A stretch of DNA of 64,000 bases from Glandiceps talaboti (Eukaryota > Hemichordata > Enteropneusta > Spengelidae). Positions 11,530 to 22,510 of this stretch are shown here, one piece after another (positions within the stretch are counted from its first letter, which is position 1; every line of letters starts with the position of its first letter). Location: NCBI RefSeq assembly GCF_964340395.1, contig NC_135555.1, forward strand, positions 26,348,725-26,412,724, written 5' to 3'. The notes beneath the pieces were generated by a model. The model ran no database searches. It saw only the letters and a list, made by a program, of their open reading frames with translations, and was not told where the DNA came from. The position numbers and the translations under genes were made by a program.

Positions 11530-13070
11530 CAACTTAAAGTCAAAAACCGCTGAACCGATTGCCATGATATTTGGTGGGTCCATTACCTTGGGTGTCTAGT
11601 TAGGAAATTGTTGAAATCAAAATGATCTTACCACCAGTGTGTGATTTGGATTTTAAAAAATTATTGTGATTTTTGGTCTAAAAACTTAAACTCAAAAACT
11701 ACTGGGCAGATTGGTCTGAAATTTGGTGGGAACATTCTTAAGGGTGTTTAGATTAAGAATTGTTCAGGACGTGATGATCCCATCAGTCAGTAAACATTCA
11801 AAAAATGTATGCAAATATCACTAGCAACCATGACCACACCCAAAGCAACAGCCAAACAGTGGTGTGTTTCACAAAGATAACAACATGTTACAACACCATT
11901 GGCACTATTTTTTTATTTAATAATGACAAAATTCCTTTGTGTATAGCTAAAACATATCAAATCAAAATGATCACATCACAGGTGTGTGATTTGGGTCAAA
12001 AAATGTGATTTTTGGTCAAAAAACTTAAACTCAGAAACTACTGGGCAGATTGGTGCAAAATTTGGTGGGAACATTGTTAAGGGGTGTAAAGTAAGGTTTG
12101 TTCATGACATGATGATTCCATCAGTGATATGCAAATTAGGGCTAAAAATGTGTCTTTTTGGTCAAAAATCTATAATTCCAAAACCACTGAGCAAATTGAG
12201 CTGAAATTTAATAGGAATGCATCTAGGGATGTATGGACTAAGAAATATTAAGCATACAATGATTCCATGAGTGATATGCAAATTAGGTGTAAAAATGTTC
12301 ATTTTTGGTCAAAAACTTATATCTCAAAAACTTTTTTGAAAAAGTACTCGGTCACCGAGTCTGAAACTTGGCGAGATGTTTCTGAAAGTGTTATTCTGCA
12401 GATTTTCTTCAAAACATTTTGAGAAAATTGGCCCTATCGACCATGACCACGCCCTTAGCAACAACCAAATGGCAGTATATTTTGGTCAATAACAACATCA
12501 TCTGGGAGGCAAATGAGTAAACATTCAAAAAATGTATGCAAATACCCTAGCAACCATGACCACGCCCATAGCAACAGCCAAATAATCACGTATATTGCAA
12601 AGATAACAGGAATAGAAAGACAAATGAATAAACATTCAAAAAATGTATGCAAATGTGCCTAGCAACAAGACCACGCCCATAGTTACAGCCAAATAATCAC
12701 GTATATTGCAAAGATAACAACAGGAATAGAAAGACAAATGAATAAACATTCAAAAAATGCATGTAAATATGCCTAGCAACAAGACCACGCCCATAGCAAC
12801 AGCCAAATGATCACGTATATTGCAAAGATAATATCAGGAATTCATACACAAGTGAACAAAAGCATTAAAAAATCTATGCAAATATATCTAACAACATGAC
12901 CATGCCCATAGCAACAGCCAAATGATAGTGTATATCGCAAAGATAGCAACTTGGTTGGATAGGCAACTGGATAGTAATTCAGCAAATGAACATCTATTGT
13001 TAGCATGGACTAGCATATGGATAAACATTTTTAAAAACTGTACAGTTGTGCTATAATGCCATTGGCGGTA
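11300..13070 (+). mobile_element. Helentron/DINE-1-like non-autonomous element, complete copy inside the LINE
   Basis: Begins TAGCACAACTGAACTG after a T run. It continues with a short conserved block, a TCTG/TG microsatellite (11345-11526), then modules of TTAAACTCAAAAACTACTGG type (with GATTGGTCTGAAATTTGGTG) and AGCAACCATGACCACGCCC type. It ends with CAGTTGTGCT (13043-13052), the inverse of the 5' AGCACAACTG, and a small hairpin, TGCC-ATT-GGCG (13057-13067), before TATTTTT. Subterminal inverted repeats, an internal microsatellite and a hairpin after the 3' repeat are the layout of DINE-1/Helentron-derived elements. It has no Rep/helicase ORF. The insertion splits an LLKKP coding run of the LINE at a T-rich site. 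Confidence 0.75.
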
Positions 13071-14950
13071 TTTTTCAACAATGGTTTGACTATAGCCTTC
13101 TTGAGTTTGTTTGGTACATTACCCGTGGATATAGACAGATAGATGATGTTGACAATAGTTGGTAGCAGGACATCAATATGCTGTTTTAAGATAGTTGTTG
13201 GTATTGGGTCAAGGTTGCAGGATTTATTGGGGGATTGGTTTATTATCTTGTGAACTTCATCCTCAGTAGCTGGTTCAAATGTTGAAAGTTGTGGACCAGT
13301 ATACTTGTTGTACACACTGTGAGTGTCCTTGTTTACACGTGTATTCTGGAGTTCAGTCCGAATCTGTATCTTTTCAGCAAAGAATTCTGAAAAGCTGTTA
13401 ACAAGACTACCAGTTGAGCTGTGTGATGGCAATGGTGATTCCTTGGGTTTATGTAGCAGGCTGTTGACAATGTTGAAAAGCTGTTTTTGGTTTGTACTGT
13501 TCTCCTTGATGGTATCAGAGTAGAATTCTGTCTTTGTTCTATCAATCAGTTGGTTAACTACATTGCATTGACTTTTATACATTTCTCTATGTATCACCAG
13601 TTTAGTTGATCTCCATCTTCGTTCAGCTTGTCGTCTCTACTGTTTTTCTAGTCTGATTTCATCAGTGTACCACTTTGTGTTGGGTCTTATGGCGACTTTC
13701 TTACATCGTTCAGGTGCATGATGGTCTAACAGTTCTCTCAAGGTATTGTCATATTGATCTATCAGCAAAGGCAGAGATGATGAGGTCATGGTCAGTCTTT
13801 CAAGTCACTGGAAAACTTCTTGATGTCAATGTCCTTGATTTTCCTGGAAACGATAACTTTTTTCACAGGTTGGGGTTTGGTCAGTTGAAGATTTGAATGA
13901 CACTGCAGTGTGGTCTGATATTATAAGGTCAGTGATCACGATGTTGTTGAGCAGAGTTTCAGATGATCTAGAGATGACCAAGTCCAGTAGATGTCCACCC
14001 TGATGGGTAGGTTCATTTACATGTTGAAAAAGATTTGCAGAGTCTAGGATGTTGGTGAATCGGGATGCATCTTGACTGTTCTTGTTATCAAGATGGATGT
14101 TGAATTCGCCCAATATTAACAGTTTACCAGGTGCCAGTGTTTGTCCAGAAATAAAGTCTTCAAATTCAAGGAGAAAAGTGCAAGTTGCCGATCCATTTCT
14201 TTGTGAAGTGGGGGGGACGGTATACAACAAATAATCTCAAATGTTCAGTCTGTGAAGTTACCATACATTCAATACACTCAAATGACTTGTAGTTAGGTTG
14301 CTGTGAAACCTTAGTAACATTAAGGTTGTGTTTATGTAGAACTGCAACTCCTCCACCTCTTCTCTGTTGTTTTGGTGTGTGTACAAATCTATAGTCATTG
14401 GGTGTAATTTCTCCTATGGTGAAATTATCAGTATTAGCATTGGATAGCCAGGTTTCTGTCAGCATAACTAGATCAAAGTTATTTTCAACAACAAAGTCAG
14501 TGATTTGATTAGACTTGTTCCTAATTGATCTGCAGTTTAGGAGGCAGCTTTCAATATTGTCAAATTTATGTTTGACAGTTTGGGTATCAGGGGTAAAGGC
14601 AATGTTGATAAGATTCTGGTGTTGAATTGATCTAATGTTATCTTTGACTCTCTTCTGTAATACTTGAAACCTGCCATGGTTGGTAATTAGAACAGGAATC
14701 TTAAATGGCTTTTGTTAACCACCTGCACATCCTCTACTTGTTGCTGGAGTTCAGCATATATTAAATGATCTCAGTCTTTTCCAGGTGTCAGCACTCACTC
14801 TTAACAATGAGGAGTTGTTGATTACAATGTTCTTTATGTAGATCAGTGTTGCCCTGTTATACAATAATGAAGACATCTTACCAGGTGGTAGTCTTGCTGC
14901 TAGACGTTCGGGCTTTCTTTTGATGCTATAACTATAAGCGAACGAAGTTC
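13071..14950 (-). pseudogene. L2/CR1-like LINE relic, 5' half (ORF2 start and endonuclease)
   Basis: Upstream half of the LINE whose 3' half is 9690-11299. On the minus strand the probable ORF2 start MSSLLYNRATLIYIKNIVIN lies near 14875. An apurinic-endonuclease-type region follows, with SCLLNCRSIRNKSNQITDFV, VMLTETWLS, RRGGGVAVLHKHNL, VVYRPP, LGEFNIHLD and ISDHTAVSF. After that come the linker (TKWYTDEIRLEK, then a TAG) and EDEVHKIINQSPNKSCNLDP ending IVKPLLKN at the insertion. Frameshifts near 14200 and 13830 and the TAG make it non-functional. The clade call (L2/Crack-like) rests on motif style only. Confidence 0.85.
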
Positions 14951-15420
14951 GCATGTGAGGGCCTGCCCGAACAGTCTAGCGAATGTCATTTTCAGACCGG
15001 ACATTCCATTGAGATTACATTGAGCGGTGGGTTGGGCCATCTATGCATATATATACTTTAATATATTCAATAACCTATGACCTCGGGGAATCTCTGCATG
15101 CAAGTGTTGACAAACACATTTACCGTCATTACTATGGCTTATCGGTTTATGGTAATTGTGAGTTTGATGAGTGTGTAGACGTTGTCATTCACACATTTCA
15201 GTTAACGCATTGGTGGTTATTTATACAAGCCCCTCCTTAAGATGAATATGCATGAAAATTTAGCTATTGTCCTCTGTTTGTGCTTGTCGCTAATACGGTT
15301 CTCTGATTGGCAGTTATTTATATCCTGATGACATTCGCTAGACCTCGGATGTTCCATCCTCGATAGCGTTGTTCGGCTGTGTGTCGTATTTTATCGGAGG
15401 AACATCCGAGGGCTAGCTGA
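14951..15420. repeat. Segment with nested inverted repeats upstream of the LINE
   Basis: Contains TCTAGCGAATGTCAT (about 14984) and its perfect inverse ATGACATTCGCTAGA (about 15328), and, just beyond, CTCGGATGTTCC (about 15344) with its inverse GGAACATCCGAG (about 15398). GCGAAC-GAA-GTTCGC at about 14938 is a short perfect hairpin. This may be a small inverted-repeat transposon (MITE) or the LINE's 5' UTR. No ORF of note. Confidence 0.5.
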
Positions 15421-16608
15421 TAGACTAACCAGGTGGTTGCAGTAGAAATTCAGGGTAGTGGTTCTTGAAATGATGACCGGAGGCAGCAGGAGTTGAAATA
15501 CACTGTAGAACACTCACAGTTGTTGGATAAAATTCTTCGGAAGCAGTCTGGTGATGTCTCGGGATATTCACTCACACTATTATTTTCAAGAAATGTGATA
15601 AGATCACACTAAAGCAGTCTAAAATCTTACGAAAAGACAGAGCTCAGATTGAGTGCAGCCACTTGAGCGCAATTCATTAGCACTCAATGAGAACTAATTG
15701 TAAATGACCAATTCCATGAACTTTTGTGCAGAGGTGAATCAAAACTAATGAGCACTAAGTAATCCTACACAAAAACTCAAGTTCACCAATGAAGTGAGAA
15801 GTCATGGCTGCCATCTTCTGCCTTCCGTTGTCCTTGGTCGCCCGCGAAAAACTATCAATGACAATTAGTCGTTCATGAACAAAACGTTTTGAAACATCCG
15901 TGAGCATTTTGTCTACCGAATACCCCCAGTTGTCCAGGCTACATACGTTGCATTCATACAATAAGCCATTAAGCCATTTTCCATCTCGTGGTAGATCGAA
16001 GCTGAAGTGTCAAACGCTTAGCAACACCATTGTTCTCAATGTCATTGTACATATAGAGATATATAGATCAAGCAAAACGAACTTTAAAAGTATGGTTATA
16101 AAACAATATGCATATGGGAAATGTAAGTTGGCAGGAGTTCATTAACAGAAGTCAGATGGCAATTTATATTTATCGCCGTCTGGGTGCAGATGAAGAGATG
16201 GTTGAAATTGAAGTGGATCCAACTCTTCCACTCGAGGGATCACAGGCCCTATGATTATGGAAAATCTTGCTGCCAGGCTGCGAAATTGCTATGTTGTCAC
16301 TATTTTTAAACAAACATCTAAAATTTGACTTGCGTCACATCGTCTAAGTCAACACACAAGTGGATGCAATCACCTCACTTTAAAACAAGTCAATAGTTAA
16401 CAATGGTTTGATTTTTAGTCTGTAATTCATTAGCTAAATTTGTTCGCTAAAAACATTGAATATAAATTCTACAACATGTTCATTGCTAAGAACTGAAGTA
16501 TAAATATGGCTAACATATGTATGTTGCACGTCATGATTTCCTAGTGTAGCTCCCAATGACCGTATTCCGATTTTATAGAAGGTTATTTTCATAACGTAGT
16601 GTAGTTGG
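15421..16608. other. WWOX intron spacer, mostly unrecognised
   Basis: No gene recognised. Apart from the small open frame at 16156 the sequence is AT-rich and shows no repeats I can see. A GCCATCTT motif (YY1-like) occurs near 15810 but has no supporting promoter context. Confidence 0.5.
16156..16254 (+). other. Small acidic open reading frame, 32 codons, uncertain
   Basis: ATG at 16156 to TGA at 16252-16254 gives a peptide starting MAIYIYRRLGADEEMVEIEV and ending GSQAL. Its acidic, balanced composition is unlike the surrounding AT-rich intron translations, so it could be a decayed exon or a transposon remnant. I do not recognise it, and its length alone proves nothing. Confidence 0.15.
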
Positions 16609-19063
16609 TAATGTTTATGAGTAAACCTCCAGCAAAGACATAATGTTTATGAGTAAACCTCCAGCAAAGAGATAATGTTTATGAGTAAACCTCCAGCAAA
16701 GACATAATGTTTATGAGTAAACCTCCAGCAAAGACATAATGTTTATGAGTAAACCTCCAGCAAAGACATAATGTTTATGAGTATTAGAAAACCTCCAGCA
16801 AAGACATAATGTTTATGAGTAAACCTCCAGCAAAGACATAATGTTTATGAGTAAACCTCCAGCAAAGACATAATGTTTATGAGTAAACCTCCAGCAAAGA
16901 GATAATGTTTATGAGTAAACCTCCAGCAAAGACATAATGTTTATGGGTAAACCTCCAGCAAAGACATAATGTTTATGAGTAAACCTCCAGCAAAGACATA
17001 ATGTTTATGAGTAAACCTCCAGCAAAGACATAATGTTTATGGGTAAACCTCCAGCAAAGACATTAAATGTTTATGGGTAAACCTCCAGCAAAGACATAAT
17101 GTTTATGGGTAAACCTCCAGCAAAGACATAATGTTTATGGGTAAACCTCCAGCAAAGACATAATGTTTATGAGTAAACCTCCAGCAAAGACGTAATGTTT
17201 ATGAGTATTAGAAAACCTCCAGCAAAGACATAATGTTTATGAGTAAACCTCCAGCAAAGACATAATGTTTATGGGTAAACCTCCAGCAAAGACATAATGT
17301 TTATGAGTAAACCTCCAGCAAAGACATAATGTTTATGAGTAAACCTCCAGCAAAGACATAATGTTTATGAGTAAACCTCCAGCAAAGACATAATGTTTAT
17401 GGGTAAACCTCCAGCAAAGACATAATGTTTATGAGTAAACCTCCAGCAAAGACATAATGTTTATGGGTAAACCTCCAGCAAAGACATAATGTTTATGGGT
17501 AAACCTCCAGCAAAGACATAATGTTTATGGGTAAACCTCCAGCAAAGACATAATGTTTATGAGTAAACCTCCAGCAAAGACATAATGTTTATGAGTAAAC
17601 CTCCAGCAAAGACATAATGTTTATGAGTATTAGAAAACCTCCAGCAAAGACATAATGTTTATGAGTAAACCTCCAGCAAAGACATAATGTTTATGAGTAA
17701 ACCTCCAGCAAAGACATAATGTTTATGAGTAAACCTCCAGCAAAGAGATAATGTTTATGAGTAAACCTCCAGCAAAGACATAATGTTTATGGGTAAACCT
17801 CCAGCAAAGACATAATGTTTATGAGTAAACCTCCAGCAAAGACATAATGTTTATGAGTAAACCTCCAGCAAAGACATAATGTTTATGGGTAAACCTCCAG
17901 CAAAGACATTAAATGTTTATGGGTAAACCTCCAGCAAAGACATAATGTTTATGGGTAAACCTCCAGCAAAGACATAATGTTTATGGGTAAACCTCCAGCA
18001 AAGACATAATGTTTATGAGTAAACCTCCAGCAAAGACGTAATGTTTATGAGTATTAGAAAACCTCCAGCAAAGACATAATGTTTATGAGTAAACCTCCAG
18101 CAAAGACATAATGTTTATGGGTAAACCTCCAGCAAAGACATAATGTTTATGAGTAAACCTCCAGCAAAGACATAATGTTTATGAGTAAACCTCCAGCAAA
18201 GACATAATGTTTATGAGTAAACCTCCAGCAAAGACATAATGTTTATGGGTAAACCTCCAGCAAAGACATAATGTTTATGAGTAAACCTCCAGCAAAGACA
18301 TAATGTTTATGGGTAAACCTCCAGCAAAGACATAATGTTTATGGGTAAACCTCCAGCAAAGACATAATGTTTATGGGTAAACCTCCAGCAAAGACATAAT
18401 GTTTATGGGTAAACCTCCAGCAAAGACATAATGTTTATGAGTAAACCTCCAGCAAAGACATAATGTTTATGGGTAAACCTCCAGCAAAGACGTAATGTTT
18501 ATGGGTAAACCTCCAGCAAAGACATAATGTTTATGAGTAAACCTCCAGCAAAGACGTAATGTTTATGAGTAAACCTCCAGCAAAGACATAATGTTTATGA
18601 GTAAACCTCCAGCAAAGAGATAATGTTTATGGGTAAACCTCCAGCAAAGACATAATGTTTATGGGTAAACCTCCAGCAAAGACATAATGTTTATGAGTAA
18701 ACCTCCAGCAAAGACATAATGTTTATGGGTAAACCTCCAGCAAAGAGATAATGTTTATGAGTAAACCTCCAGCAAAGTCATAATGTTTATGAGTAAACCT
18801 CCAGCAAAGACATAATGTTTATGAGTAAACCTCCAGCAAAGACATAATGTTTATGGGTAAACCTCCAGCAAAGAGATAATGTTTATGGGTAAACCTCCAG
18901 CAAAGACATAATGTTTATGAGTAAACCTCCAGCAAAGACATAATGTTTATGGGTAAACCTCCAGCAAAGACATAATGTTTATGAGTAAACCTCCAGCAAA
19001 GAGATAATGTTTATGGGTAAACCTCCAGCAAAGAGATAATGTTTATGAGTAAACCTCCAGCAA
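16609..19063. repeat. 32-bp minisatellite with 846-bp higher-order repeat, about 77 copies
   Basis: Units read TAATGTTTATGAGTAAACCT then CCAGCAAAGACA. Rare 38-bp units with GAGTATTAGAAAACC occur at 16781, 17205, 17627 and 18051, and a CATTAAATG variant at about 17063 and 17908. Markers repeat exactly 846 bp apart, equal to 26 units with their small insertions, so a block has been duplicated as a whole. After about 18400 the order becomes irregular. Non-coding, within the large WWOX intron. Confidence 0.97.
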
Positions 19064-19260
19064 CGAATTTGTCACTACTAGTCACTAGACAAGTAGTAAC
19101 AAAACCCTTGGGCCATGTGTGTTTTCTGGCTGAATGAAGAAATATGGTGCCAGTAGTAATATTAAAGAAAAATCAGGGAAGGTAATGGCAAGTTTGAACA
19201 TTTGATGCATATTTCAAACACAGTAGAACCAGTGACATAGACACGTGGGTAACAGAACAA
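19064..19260. other. Intron spacer
   Basis: Short, apparently unique sequence between the minisatellite and an inverted-repeat element. I see no feature in it. Confidence 0.5.
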
Positions 19261-20142
19261 ACTCCCCATGGACAAATGCCCCGTAGGACAAATGCCCCCT
19301 GGATAAATGCCCCCTAACAAATGCCTATGGTAGGACTATGGCTCAAGATTCAACCAAGAAAGTCCTGTATTTTTAGGGTTACTTTAACATTTCTACTATA
19401 GTGCGATTGAAAGATGTGATTTCAGGCTCTGTACTTAAAATTACAAGAATGGTTTTATCACATAGTGTTTATGCAATCAGATTCCAGAGTTCTACACAAA
19501 TTTTTTCAGAGATTTTGTGCAATTTTTCATAACAGTAGATTTTTGTTATAAAATGGTGACTATGGTATAAAAGTACAATACATTACCAACTTCTGTGTAA
19601 AATTTGTTATATAGTGAGACATCATATGAAACCAGTAACCACTTTATTACATCGCTAAAACAAAACTGCATAGTGAAGAACTGAACCACTTCCACATGTC
19701 ACCAAAATAAAAAATAAAAAATAAAAAAAACCAGCGGAGCTATTCTGACCGATAGGTCGCTTGTTCTTTATTGTCGTCACAATTTCAGTCTTATGTCTGA
19801 AATAAAATGTGTATGTGTATATAACAATGACTGTTTGAGTTAAGTCATTTTTAACATAAGTACACCACCCGAAATCACTTTATAAGCACGCTTTTGGTAA
19901 TAATAATACAATAAAAGTGATAAAATCAAATCATGCCCTATTTGGTCGAATTCAAAATTTTTTGAACATCTTCTGTCTATATCATCCGTTTATACAATAA
20001 AAGTGATAAAACCATATTTTAAGTGTACTCTCAAAATCTGGCTTTTTTGATCTCTATTCGTAGGCAATGACAGTCCTACCGATGGAGTTTGTCCAGGGGC
20101 ATTTGTCCTATGGGGGCATTTGTCCGGGGGGCGTTTGTCCTA
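19261..20142. mobile_element. Non-autonomous element with clustered GGACAAATGCCCC inverted termini
   Basis: The left end carries three direct copies of GGACAAATGCCCC-like sequence (19270-19315). The right end carries three or four inverted copies (GGGGCATTTGTCC, GGGGGGCGTTTGTCC) at 20090-20142. The AT-rich interior has no ORF. Each terminus being a small cluster of short repeats, inverted relative to the other, suggests a MITE-like DNA transposon. I cannot define a target-site duplication; AGAACCAG near 19227 and 20143 is a possible but unconvincing pair. Confidence 0.6.
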
Positions 20143-20276
20143 GAACCAGACACATGTTGTCTTGACATAGATGTGTATTGTCGTGACATGGAACAACCAG
20201 GTTATATATTCCATATTTTTTTATTCAATTTGGCTTGTGCCATATAATATACATGTTGTTAATTTCTTACTGACAG

Positions 20277-20535
20277 GTTTGTTAATATTACTGGAAATTA
20301 TTTTAATATGGATAACTTGTCACCACCAAGAGATCAATATTGGTCCATGCTGGCTTACAACAGATCTAAACTATGTAATATATTGTTTGCATTGGAGTTA
20401 CATCGTCGGTTCTCATCGCAAGGGATTGCATGTAATGTACTTCACCCTGGCAACATGATTTATACAGGATTACCCAAGCAATGGTGGTTAATTTGGTTTG
20501 TGTATATGTTGGTACGACCATTTACAAAAACTATG
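20277..20535 (+). CDS. WWOX: WWOX exon: catalytic YNRSK and HPGNM
   Basis: Encodes FVNITGNYFNMDNLSPPRDQ, then YWSMLAYNRSKLCNILFALE and CNVLHPGNMIYTGLPKQWWL, ending RPFTKTM. YNRSK is the SDR catalytic Tyr-xxx-Lys and HPG is the conserved loop after it; both match WWOX of vertebrates closely. Acceptor TTACTGACAG ends at 20276, the first base completes the Arg of SESHR, and the donor GTAAGT begins at 20536. It corresponds to the penultimate coding exon of human WWOX, the one before the giant intron that contains much of fragile site FRA16D. Here that following intron is only 381 bp. Confidence 0.96.
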
Positions 20536-20916
20536 GTAAGTCTCAAATTGTCAGCAGGTCAATGAACTAGTGATTAAGTATAGCAAATTGGTTTTGAGTG
20601 AGTCATTATCTGCAGTATATGTGTAAAATCCATCTCCAGGTATGGAAATACAAGCAAAGCCTCGAGAAGGTCTTCTCAAACCCCATGATAGATATGTTAA
20701 ATTTTGGGAAAAGGTGACAAAAACATTCAAAATCACAAACTATATATGATGTAGTCAACGTGAGCAATGTCACAGTCAGTTAGCAGTGTCATTTGTTAGA
20801 TTCTGTTACAATGTAGTAGGCTAAAGTCGTCGTAATATATGACACTGTACTTTTCCCAAAATTAGTTTGAATGCCATTATTCTATTCATTTAATTGTATT
20901 TATTTTCTGTCTATAG
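20536..20916 (+). other. WWOX: Last WWOX intron, 381 bp
   Basis: GTAAGT donor and TTTTCTGTCTATAG acceptor. It is apparently unique sequence without repeats, in contrast to the 16-kb intron before it. Confidence 0.9.
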
Positions 20917-21105
20917 TCGCAAGGTGCAGCAACGTCTGTCTATTGTGCTACTGCAAGAGAGTTGGAACGTGTTGGAGGACTGTATTTCAATAACTGTTGC
21001 CGATGTGTTCCTTCTAATGAATCAATGAATGAACAGACAGCCAAGGACTTATGGGTAAAAAGTGAAGCTATGATAAAGACAAGTCTATGCACGCATAATT
21101 TATAG
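20917..21105 (+). CDS. WWOX: WWOX last coding exon and stop codon
   Basis: Encodes [20 protein letters not shown], then [20 protein letters not shown] and a variable tail ending CTHNL before TAG (21103-21105). The block [11 protein letters not shown] is diagnostic of WWOX C-termini, and the overall length matches the family. The exon starts on a codon boundary after TATAG. No AATAAA is seen directly downstream, so the poly(A) site is not assigned. The four exons together encode about 278 residues, most of the SDR domain. Confidence 0.96.
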   Translation, partial: SQGAATSVYCATARELERVGGLYFNNCCRCVPSNESMNEQTAKDLWVKSEAMIKTSLCTHNL

Positions 21106-21435
21106 TGGGTCACCATGGAGACCAATGTAATCAAAACACCTCAACAATGAAAGACAGTGGAAAAAATATGAAAAACTTGCAGAGATTCTTTTATACCTCC
21201 TTAAGTAACCCTCTCAGATCATGTTTAATGATTAGTGGTAGGAATTGATGACCATAAACCATGGCAACTCAAGTATTAGGAGGTTGATAGATAATCAATA
21301 TTTTAAAAAAGAATTACTGACAAATAATTCAATTTTAAAAGAGTGATTTGATTGGAATTGAGGAACTCACTGGATAATCTTACAACATATATACTGTAAT
21401 ATTGATTTGATTGGAATTGAGGAACTCTGTATTAT
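21106..21435. other. WWOX 3' UTR / downstream sequence with a short direct repeat
   Basis: No gene. A direct repeat beginning TGATTTGATTGGAATTGAGG occurs at about 21343 and 21404, immediately before the next mobile element. Where the WWOX 3' UTR ends is not visible. Confidence 0.5.
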
Positions 21436-22252
21436 TAGTCCCCGCCGGACGAAGTCTGGACGGGGACTTATGGATTGGGTTCCGTCTGTCCATCCGCAGC
21501 TGTTTCTTGGAGATGCCTGGACCGATTGTTTTCAAACTTGGTACAGGGGCAACATACTATGGCATACATATGCACGTCAATTTGTTTTATGATACGATCC
21601 AATATGGTTGTCTGGCAGCCATTTTGTTTGCGAAATTTCCATGTCCAAAGCCATAACTCGGACATGCTTAAGCAGATCTCATTCAAAGTTGGTGTTAGCA
21701 CAGTGTTCTATGACATACATGTGCATAATATCCATTTTCATAGTGATACAATCCGATATGGCTGCCTGGAAGCCATTTTGTTTACAAATTTTCCATGTCC
21801 AAAGCCATAACTCAGACATGCTTGAACAGATCTCATTCAAAGTTGGTATTAGCCCAGTGTTCTATGACATACATGTGCATATCCATTTTGTCGTGATACA
21901 ATCTGATATGGCTGCCTGGCAGCCATTTTGTTTGAGAATTTTCCATGTCCAAAGCCATAACTCAGACATGCTTGAACAGAGCTCGTTCAAAGTTGGTATT
22001 AGCATAGTGTTCTGTGACATACATGTGCATATCCATTTCCGTCATGATACAATCTGATATGGCTGCCTGGCAGCCATTTTGTTGGCACAGTTTTCATGTC
22101 CAAAGCCATAACTCAGACATGCTTGAACAGAGTAGTGATATCAAAAACAACCATATGAGGCCAAAGAACATTAACCAAGTTTGAAAATGACAACATAAAC
22201 TGCCAGTTCCTTAAAACCCAATCATAGCGGGGACTATGTCATTTTCAATGAC
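21436..22252 (+). mobile_element. Second Helentron-like family: TAGTCCCCGC subterminal repeats and 3' hairpin
   Basis: The left end TAGTCCCCGC (21436-21445) is matched perfectly in inverse by GCGGGGACTA (22227-22236). The left repeat is the first arm of a long imperfect hairpin (GTCCCCGCCGGA / TCTGGACGGGGAC). The right repeat is followed at once by a perfect 6-bp hairpin, GTCATT-TTC-AATGAC (22238-22252). The interior carries about four tandem copies of a 150-bp module containing GTCCAAAGCCATAACTC and GATATGGCTGCCTGG. This is the same architecture as the AGCACAACTG family, with unrelated sequence. The open frames seen here are translations of the tandem module. Confidence 0.68.
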
Positions 22253-22510
22253 TTGTTATTAAAGCTTAGTACTCACTGCAACTAGAACATTTTTAAGATG
22301 GTTTTGTTACATACAATGACTTACTAACAATACTCTACACATTGTATGACCTGTGGGTAAATGGAATTGCATAGCTGTACACATAGTATGGTGCAATAAG
22401 AGGTGAGGTCATTTACTGCAAAGGAAGAGAAAAGACTAAATTCTTTCAGTTGTGTGTCAAACACCCCCCCCCCAACGTAATTGGCAAAATTGAAAATTGT
22501 TTCAAACTGC
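22253..22510. other. Intergenic spacer
   Basis: A short spacer with a C run near 22465; nothing else seen. Confidence 0.5.

Noticed and set aside
11258-11599. Val/Cys- and His/Thr-rich frames
   Set aside because: Translations of the TG microsatellite within the Helentron-like element.
11300-13070. Simple TIR DNA transposon (AGCACAACTG / CAGTTGTGCT as true termini)
   Set aside because: Family similarity continues about 18-20 bp past the 3' repeat through a conserved hairpin in three copies, so the inverse repeats are subterminal at the 3' end.
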